Source: a virus. Taken from it: a stretch of DNA of 64,000 bases. The number at the start of each line of letters is the position of its first letter. Position 1 is the stretch's first letter. The position numbers were made by a program, and so were the translations under genes. The notes beneath the pieces were generated by a model. The model saw only the letters and a list, made by a program, of their open reading frames with translations, was not told the origin of the DNA and made no database searches. Location of the stretch: positions 18,518-82,517 of IMG/VR virus record IMGVR_UViG_3300009078_000075; one strand, 5' to 3'. Positions 59,742 to 64,000 of the stretch are shown here, in pieces.

Positions 59742-60137
59742 ATGTTTATTGTAAAAAATGTCAATTTAAATTCAAAAACAGATTTAGTTATTAATAAACT
59801 TACCGGATGTATTCAATTTGATGTTCCACTTATTTTCAAAATCGTAAAATTTAAAAAAGAATATGATCGAGTAATGTCTATAGTTAATGATACACAGAAA
59901 AAAATAATCGAAAAATATTGTGATAAAGATGAAAAGGGGAATCCTAAGGTTAATAATGGAAATTATACTTTTACAAATTCCGTTACTGAATTTTCAAATG
60001 ATATGAGTGAATTTATTAAACAGGAAAGCGAATTTAATATAGATAAATTATGCATTAAATTAAAGGACGTTCCAAAAGAGTTATTTTCAGCACAGGATTT
60101 GATTATACTTGAAAATTTTATTGATTTTAGTGAATAA
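59742..60137 (+). CDS. Hypothetical protein, DUF1617-like (131 aa)
   Basis: MFIVKNVNLNSKTDLVINKL..., KIIEKYCDKDEKGNPKVNNG and a helical C-terminus resemble short tail-region proteins of the DUF1617 type; the match is by pattern. It opens the lysis cluster with an AAAAAAGGGGAGA ribosome site. Confidence 0.45.
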   Translation: MFIVKNVNLNSKTDLVINKLTGCIQFDVPLIFKIVKFKKEYDRVMSIVNDTQKKIIEKYCDKDEKGNPKVNNGNYTFTNSVTEFSNDMSEFIKQESEFNIDKLCIKLKDVPKELFSAQDLIILENFIDFSE

Positions 60138-60149
60138 TAGGAGCATAAT

Positions 60150-60551
60150 ATGTATTTCTCATTAAAAAGGGTTGCCGAAAATGAACATGGAACGTTTGGG
60201 GTGCTTTTAAAAGAAGGAATTACCCCTGTTATGCTTACATTAGAAGATAAATGGAAAAATAATAATCCAAATATATCATGTATACCAACGGGTACTTATC
60301 AATGTAAAAGAATTGTATCCCCTAAATTTGGAGACGTATTTGAAATATTAAATGTCCCGAATAGGGGACATATATTATTTCATACCGGGAATGTTGAAGA
60401 TGATACTCATGGTTGTATTTTATTGGGATCAGGATTTGGACAGTTAAATGGGAAAACATCATTAGAAGAATCAAAGAAAGCATTCAATGAATTTATGGGG
60501 TATTTAAATAATCTTGATCATTTTCTTTTAATCATTATTGATAAGAGGTAA
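60150..60551 (+). CDS. DUF5675 family protein
   Basis: 133 residues. CIPTGTYQCKRIVSPKFGDV, VPNRGHILFHTGN and DDTHGCILLGSGFG are the conserved blocks of DUF5675, with His and Cys (HxGN, GC) placed as in L,D-transpeptidase-like active sites. It lies beside the holin in many phages, so a role in cell-wall attack is plausible but unproven. No other endolysin is seen in the window. Confidence 0.7.
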   Translation: MYFSLKRVAENEHGTFGVLLKEGITPVMLTLEDKWKNNNPNISCIPTGTYQCKRIVSPKFGDVFEILNVPNRGHILFHTGNVEDDTHGCILLGSGFGQLNGKTSLEESKKAFNEFMGYLNNLDHFLLIIIDKR

Positions 60552-60553
60552 AT

Positions 60554-61012
60554 ATGAATTTATTTGGTTTAATTGGAGGGGCAGTTAAAGGATTAATTTC
60601 CCCGATTTCCACAGTAACGGGGTTAGTATCAGGTAATGGTCAGGGAATGGATATTGCCAATAAAACTGTTGATGGAATTATCAACGGAATTGATAAAATG
60701 TCTTTTACACAAGAGGAGAAATTTGAAGCATGGAAAGACATTGCTCAAGTGCATTTGGCTGTTATGAAAGAGGCAGCGGCAGAGTCAACCACAAAAAGTA
60801 TGACACGTAGATTTTTAGCATTGATTTTGATTGGTAATTATGTATTTCTTTCAGATATAGCAGCATTTGGATGGTTATATAAACCTTCATGGAGCATGTA
60901 CGTTTTGGAGATTTGTAATAATACCATTCTCGGAAAACTTACCCTTTGGTTTGGAATATTTTATGTGGGATATTATGGTGTTTCAAACATTATCGATCAT
61001 GTGAAGAAATAA
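60554..61012 (+). CDS. Holin (GTA-type 3TM family)
   Basis: 152 residues. After an N-terminal Gly-rich part and a helix, TTKSMTRRFLALILIGNYVF (~90-109) is the signature of 3TM/GTA-type holins, followed by two more membrane segments (SWSMYVLEICNN... and LTLWFGIFYVGYYGVSNII). Holins open the inner membrane at lysis time. Last gene of the rightward late block. Confidence 0.75.
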   Translation: MNLFGLIGGAVKGLISPISTVTGLVSGNGQGMDIANKTVDGIINGIDKMSFTQEEKFEAWKDIAQVHLAVMKEAAAESTTKSMTRRFLALILIGNYVFLSDIAAFGWLYKPSWSMYVLEICNNTILGKLTLWFGIFYVGYYGVSNIIDHVKK

Positions 61013-61048
61013 CCTTTCTCCCCAAACCATTCCTAAAAAGGGAATGGG

Positions 61049-61082
61049 AAGCCCATTTGTTTTATGCAAATGGGCTTTTTTA
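61049..61082 (+). terminator. Rho-independent terminator after the lysis cluster
   Basis: AAGCCCATTTG (61049-61059) pairs perfectly with CAAATGGGCTT (61067-61077), followed by a run of T. A second hairpin (CCATTCCT/AGGGAATGG) lies just before. The 83 bases to the convergent gene hold nothing else visible. Confidence 0.9.
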
Positions 61083-61165
61083 TAAATACCTGATTTTGAT
61101 CATTACAAATAAAATAAAAAATAAAAAGAATACTTTTAAAAAACTATTCATTACCTTTTTCCTTT

Positions 61166-62515
61166 CTAAGATGTTATTAAATGATGTTTTTTCGCATAGC
61201 ATTCCATCGCCATTTTGAAATAACTTTTAAATTCAATATCAGTCATATTATGTTTCATTCGATTGATCCCTGCATCTACCCATTGTAAATTGTTAATATC
61301 GTTGCTACCGCCTTTACTACGGGGTAAAATATGATCGAGATGCATGTTCTTTTCATTTAATGGACGCCGTGAATAAACACATTTAATCCCTTGATCCTTT
61401 AGCTTTTGTAACAATTGAACAGCTAAAAGATCCTTGTCACATCCTTTAAAACACTTACCATAAAGTCTTCCCTTTATCAAGCGAAGCATTTTTTGTTCGT
61501 CAATAATGGAAGGGGCCTCATCTTTTCCATAACAAAAATAAGCGAGTTCTTTCAAATAAATTTCAAACTCGTCATTAGTCATGCCATTTTTCATGTAATT
61601 GACATATCGATCTATCCACTGTAAATTCAAAGTAACATTTTGACCGCCCTTACATCGGGGTTCCTTATGATCAAGTGAGGCATTTATCCCCAATATCAAT
61701 GGAATGCCCATAGACCTACATGTAGAATCATCTTTGAATTCCTGTATTAATTCATCGATTGAAACCAATGAAATATCACCATGGCAATTATTATCATCTA
61801 TACAAACATTATACACTTGATGTTCAACATAATGAAATTTACACAATCCCCGTCCGATTGCAGGTTGCCCGCATCGGGTTCCATTTACTTTTTTAAAGCA
61901 AATTTTATATTTTTTACGTTTTTTAATGGTTTTTTTAGTAAATTCATTATTTTTAGTTGCACATTCAATGCAATAAAGTTTATTCCCTTCTGCAATTGGG
62001 TTTTTGCCACACCATGTGCAAATTCCCATAGCTTTTAATTTGTTTTGAATTTTTTTAACAGATTTATTATGTTTGGCTACATGATCTTTACAATACTGTT
62101 TATTCCCTTCTGCTAAAGGATTATTACAATCACGGCATTTTCTTTGAGCATTACGGGCATCACCACGTTTTTTACCGGTCTCATTATGTTTGCTCGAATG
62201 AAACACACAATAGAATTTTCCTTCTACGGCGGGTTCTTTACATTTGCCCCAAGTGCAAATTCCCAATGCGATTTTTGTTTCACGTTTTTTCTTTAATTCT
62301 TCCCTATGTGTTTCACGAAATTTTCTATTGGCCTCCTTACCTTTGATCAAATGAAATGTACAACAGGTTTTCCCTTCTACGGCGGGTTCTTTACATTTGC
62401 CCCAAGTGCAAATTCCCAATGCAATTTTTGTTTCACGTTCTTTCTTTCTTTCTTCACTATGGGACGCATTATACTCCCGATGATATTCCTTTTTTTCTTC
62501 CTTTGTCATTGCCAT
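61166..62515 (-). CDS. Double-HNH endonuclease with tandem zinc-knuckle repeats
   Basis: 449 residues from ATG 62515 (AAAGGAAAA site); a GTG at 62548 would add 11. The N-terminal ~230 residues contain five knuckle-like units of the type GIC(T)WGKCKEPAVEGK.YC..H with basic spacers. Two HNH cores follow: SLDHKEPRCKGGQN (~280) and HLDHILPRSKGGSN (~404), each followed by NLQW(I/V)D...N.MK..MT. So the nuclease domain is duplicated as well. Such genes are often mobile in phages; cutting specificity is unknown. Confidence 0.75.
   Translation of the reverse strand: MAMTKEEKKEYHREYNASHSEERKKERETKIALGICTWGKCKEPAVEGKTCCTFHLIKGKEANRKFRETHREELKKKRETKIALGICTWGKCKEPAVEGKFYCVFHSSKHNETGKKRGDARNAQRKCRDCNNPLAEGNKQYCKDHVAKHNKSVKKIQNKLKAMGICTWCGKNPIAEGNKLYCIECATKNNEFTKKTIKKRKKYKICFKKVNGTRCGQPAIGRGLCKFHYVEHQVYNVCIDDNNCHGDISLVSIDELIQEFKDDSTCRSMGIPLILGINASLDHKEPRCKGGQNVTLNLQWIDRYVNYMKNGMTNDEFEIYLKELAYFCYGKDEAPSIIDEQKMLRLIKGRLYGKCFKGCDKDLLAVQLLQKLKDQGIKCVYSRRPLNEKNMHLDHILPRSKGGSNDINNLQWVDAGINRMKHNMTDIEFKSYFKMAMECYAKKHHLITS
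62220..62286 (-). repeat. 67-base direct repeat inside the HNH gene, copy A
   Basis: Nearly identical to 62373-62439. It encodes the ALGICTWGKCKEPAVEGK knuckle, so one unit was copied recently. Confidence 0.8.
62373..62439 (-). repeat. 67-base direct repeat inside the HNH gene, copy B
   Basis: Partner of 62220-62286; the two differ at only one or a few positions. Confidence 0.8.
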
Positions 62516-62552
62516 TTGCCGTTTTCCTTTATCAAGTATCCCCTGCACACAT

Positions 62553-62587
62553 AAAAAAACCCCTGTAATTCCTCAATTAACCAGGGG
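62553..62587 (-). terminator. Rho-independent terminator for the leftward regulator gene
   Basis: On the minus strand CCCCTG and CAGGGG (62582-62587 and 62560-62565) form a stem with a 16-base loop, followed by seven T (62553-62559). It ends transcripts of the 63154 gene before the HNH gene. Confidence 0.75.
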
Positions 62588-62656
62588 CATTTATATTTGT
62601 TTATTCTCTAAAACCTACTCTCATTAACCTTGTTCTTCAACCTTTTCAAAGGTTCC

Positions 62657-63154
62657 TTACACCTTCATTAGGTATTCACGAAAATTCCTTTTCATGTATC
62701 CGGATATTGCCGGTGGACTCACGCCTATTTCATGGGCAAATGCCGTCTGTTTGAATGTCCCCGCATCAATCCGCCTTTTGATCTCATCATGATACCCCGG
62801 GATGATGTTCCTGCGCCCACGCTTCACAGGGACCTTTTCAGGGGGGATAACATCAATGGGCACCTCTACAGGGGCATCTGTGGGGGGCTCAGGGACATCC
62901 ATAGGAGCGTTCACAGGGACATCCATAGGGGCCTTCACAGGGGTCCCCTCTTCTTCTTCATCGGGTGGTTCAGGCACCCGTACACCCTGACAAGCTGGGC
63001 AAACGTACCATTGTCCGAAAAGTACCGGCCCCTTGGTCGTGTCTTTCGTTTCAGGCGCCCACTTGTTACCGCACAAAAGGCACTCAAGACGCTTCGGTTC
63101 GTTTGTGAAGATACTGACGTTTACTGCACTTAGTTCTGATTTCCTGAATCTCAT
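62657..63154 (-). CDS. Zinc-ribbon and HTH regulator candidate
   Basis: 165 residues. An N-terminal zinc ribbon (CLLCGNKW ... YVCPACQG, ~25-58) is followed by an acidic stretch, a Pro/Val-rich linker with repeats (APMDVPVNAPMDVPEPP, ~72-100) and a C-terminal helix-turn-helix (KQTAFAHEIGVSPPAISGYM, ~137-156). DNA-binding at the C-terminus suggests a transcription regulator. Its codons are far more GC-rich than elsewhere. A full class I promoter and AAAGGAGAAAG site drive it, so it is early. Confidence 0.65.
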   Translation of the reverse strand: MRFRKSELSAVNVSIFTNEPKRLECLLCGNKWAPETKDTTKGPVLFGQWYVCPACQGVRVPEPPDEEEEGTPVKAPMDVPVNAPMDVPEPPTDAPVEVPIDVIPPEKVPVKRGRRNIIPGYHDEIKRRIDAGTFKQTAFAHEIGVSPPAISGYMKRNFREYLMKV

Positions 63155-63185
63155 CGGCTTTCTCCTTTGTTAAAGGTTGCTGTTT

Positions 63186-63234
63186 TCCCTCTCTATTATA
63201 TATATCGGCATATATTACTTTTTTGATCGGTTAA
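63186..63234 (-). promoter_or_regulatory. Class I promoter/leader element, minus strand
   Basis: On the minus strand TTAACCGATCAAAAAAGTAA leads to GCCGATATATATAATAGAGAG (TATAAT 63200-63195) and the leader ACCTTTAACAAAGGAGAAAG. Confidence 0.7.
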
Positions 63235-63241
63235 TTTAAGG

Positions 63242-63331
63242 TTAAGGCATCATAATAACGATCCCTAAAAGTAAACCCAAAATGAATATAAACCCTATGG
63301 CTAAAAATGTATTAAATTCATCCATATCCAT
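63242..63331 (-). CDS. 29-aa membrane peptide
   Basis: MDMDEFNTFLAIGFIFILGL... is one hydrophobic helix with acidic N-terminus and an AAGGAAC ribosome site. Confidence 0.45.
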   Translation of the reverse strand: MDMDEFNTFLAIGFIFILGLLLGIVIMMP

Positions 63332-63347
63332 GTTCCTTATGTTTGGG

Positions 63348-63434
63348 TTAACAAAAAATCAAAATGGCAGCAATAAAAAAGGAAAATAAACATGTCCCCA
63401 TCATAATTTTTTCGTATCCGTTGTAAAGCACCAT
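63348..63434 (-). CDS. Possible 28-aa membrane peptide
   Basis: MVLYNGYEKIMMGTCLFSFF... ends in a hydrophobic helix. A competing frame starts at 63441 (MKHGALQRIRKN...), so the reading frame is uncertain. Confidence 0.3.
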   Translation of the reverse strand: MVLYNGYEKIMMGTCLFSFFIAAILIFC

Positions 63435-63466
63435 GTTTCATTTTTCCCCTGTATTAAAAGTTTTTA

Positions 63467-63494
63467 TTCAAAAACCTCTCTCATTAACCTTATA
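63467..63494 (-). repeat. 28-base intergenic repeat, inverted copy
   Basis: Minus-strand match to 9771-9798 (TATAAGGTTAATGAGAGAGG...). A worn copy lies at 62610-62632. Confidence 0.7.
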
Positions 63495-63503
63495 TCAATT
63501 CAA

Positions 63504-63764
63504 TTATTGTGATATTGCTGATAATTCAGCTACTGCATTTTTCGTTTCCCATGCTTCAATCCGTTTCCAAAGGACATCTGAAACTGATATTGAATCGGAT
63601 GCCGTTTTCCCGGTTCTTACTGCCCCTGAATGTCCAATGAAATAAAGTTTATTTGATGATGGGGTTAAAAATGTTCGGTACTTTTTTGACCGAGAAGAAA
63701 TTTCCCTGAGACCCATTGCTGTAAAAAAATTCACTGCCCTTTGTTCCTTTGTTACTTTTGCCAT
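63504..63764 (-). CDS. Hypothetical protein (86 aa)
   Basis: MAKVTKEQRAVNFFTAMGLR... small and basic with a beta-rich middle (YRTFLTPSSNKLYFIGHSGA). The leader ACCTTTAACACAGGAGAAAG is the class I leader, although the promoter core is not present next to it. Unknown. Confidence 0.55.
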   Translation of the reverse strand: MAKVTKEQRAVNFFTAMGLREISSRSKKYRTFLTPSSNKLYFIGHSGAVRTGKTASDSISVSDVLWKRIEAWETKNAVAELSAISQ

Positions 63765-63800
63765 TGTCTTTCTCCTGTGTTAAAGGTTTCTATTTTTTAA

Positions 63801-64000
63801 TTAATATTTTGCCCCATAAAAATTGGCCTCTCGAACATCAGCCCCCTTAAGATTGGCCCTCCGAAGATCGGCCCCTGTAAGATCGGCCCCCTCAAGATCG
63901 GCCCCCTCACGATCGGCCCTCCGAAGATCGGCCCCTCGAAGATCGGCATCCCGAAGATCCGCCCCACCAAGATTGACACTTTGAACATCGGCCCCTCGTA
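63801..64000 (-). CDS. Pentapeptide-repeat protein, 5' end cut by window edge
   Basis: The C-terminal 65 residues are pentapeptides (GADLRDADLRGADLRRADRE...) and end NFYGAKY. The codon pattern GGGGCCGATCTT is the same as in the 12367 gene, so the two share ancestry or exchange sequence. The start lies outside the window. Confidence 0.85.
   Translation of the reverse strand, partial: RGADVQSVNLGGADLRDADLRGADLRRADREGADLEGADLTGADLRRANLKGADVREANFYGAKY

Noticed and set aside
63797-63988. Complete-looking 63-codon frame with GPIxxG repeats at the right edge
   Set aside because: Also a shifted reading of a pentapeptide gene; the true frame stops at 63801-63803 and runs off the edge.
1-64000. Lysogeny genes (integrase, attachment site)
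   Set aside because: I looked for a tyrosine or serine recombinase and for a tRNA-edge duplication near 21882 and saw neither in the window.

Overview
The window is a long piece of an AT-rich double-stranded DNA tailed phage genome. Hallmarks are a small and a large terminase subunit, a portal, a MuF-type head protein, scaffold, major capsid protein, head-tail adaptors, tail tube, a frameshifted tail chaperone, a tape measure, a very large tail protein and a lysis cluster. I see a tape measure and tail tube but no sheath or baseplate wedge genes, which suggests a siphovirus. I see no integrase, excisionase or attachment site, so nothing shows lysogeny directly. The host is probably Gram-negative: one gene resembles the outer-membrane lipid A deacylase PagL and ends in Phe like outer-membrane barrels. 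I cannot name the host genus.

Layout. 1-9216 is a minus-strand packaging and head operon: terS, terL (with an intein), portal, a MuF head protein that is split in two and carries a zincin-like domain and an ADP-ribosyltransferase domain, then small genes, a methyltransferase and a glycosyltransferase that runs off the left edge. From 9520 to 61012 everything runs on the plus strand. 9.5-17.4 kb is replication: a HARP/SNF2-type helicase, a sigma-like protein, a pentapeptide-repeat protein, a primase, a roughly 900-base non-coding candidate origin with two tandem structured elements, and a RecA-fold replicative helicase. 17.5-20.7 kb makes preQ0 (queD fused to an HNH endonuclease, queE, queC, and folE fused to a phosphoribosyltransferase). 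20.7-27.5 kb holds nucleotide metabolism (dNMP kinase, dCMP deaminase, dUTPase), a tRNA-Lys, a phosphoesterase and an MmcB-like nuclease. 27.6-40 kb is an accessory region of small genes, including secreted and membrane proteins, a SpoT-like hydrolase, an RNA-ligase-like protein without its lysine, a PagL-like protein, a methyltransferase, a glycosyltransferase and an SprT-like protease. 40.2-59.7 kb is the capsid and tail operon and 59.7-61.0 kb the lysis cluster, closed by a strong terminator. 61.1-64.0 kb is minus strand: a double-HNH protein, a zinc-ribbon/HTH regulator, small membrane peptides, and a second pentapeptide-repeat protein cut by the right edge.

Regulation. Three intergenic motifs recur and sort by gene class. 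Class I (around CCGATATATATAATAGAGAG, with a conserved leader ending in a Shine-Dalgarno) precedes early-type genes on both strands. Class II (TACATAATA, nine copies, no recognisable -35) precedes accessory genes and the twin RNA elements. Class III (around TGTATATTATAATATGAAA) precedes terS, the scaffold/capsid operon, the tail-tube segment and the lysis cluster, and looks like a late promoter. A sigma-region-2-like protein at 11798 is a candidate reader of one of these.

What stands out: the split MuF head protein with two effector-like domains and an intervening small gene; the terL intein just before Walker B; the twin structured elements fired from class II motifs; the HNH-QueD and phosphoribosyltransferase-FolE fusions; the RNA-ligase-like protein with Met in place of the nucleophilic Lys; and several glycan- or methyl-transfer genes scattered among virion genes.
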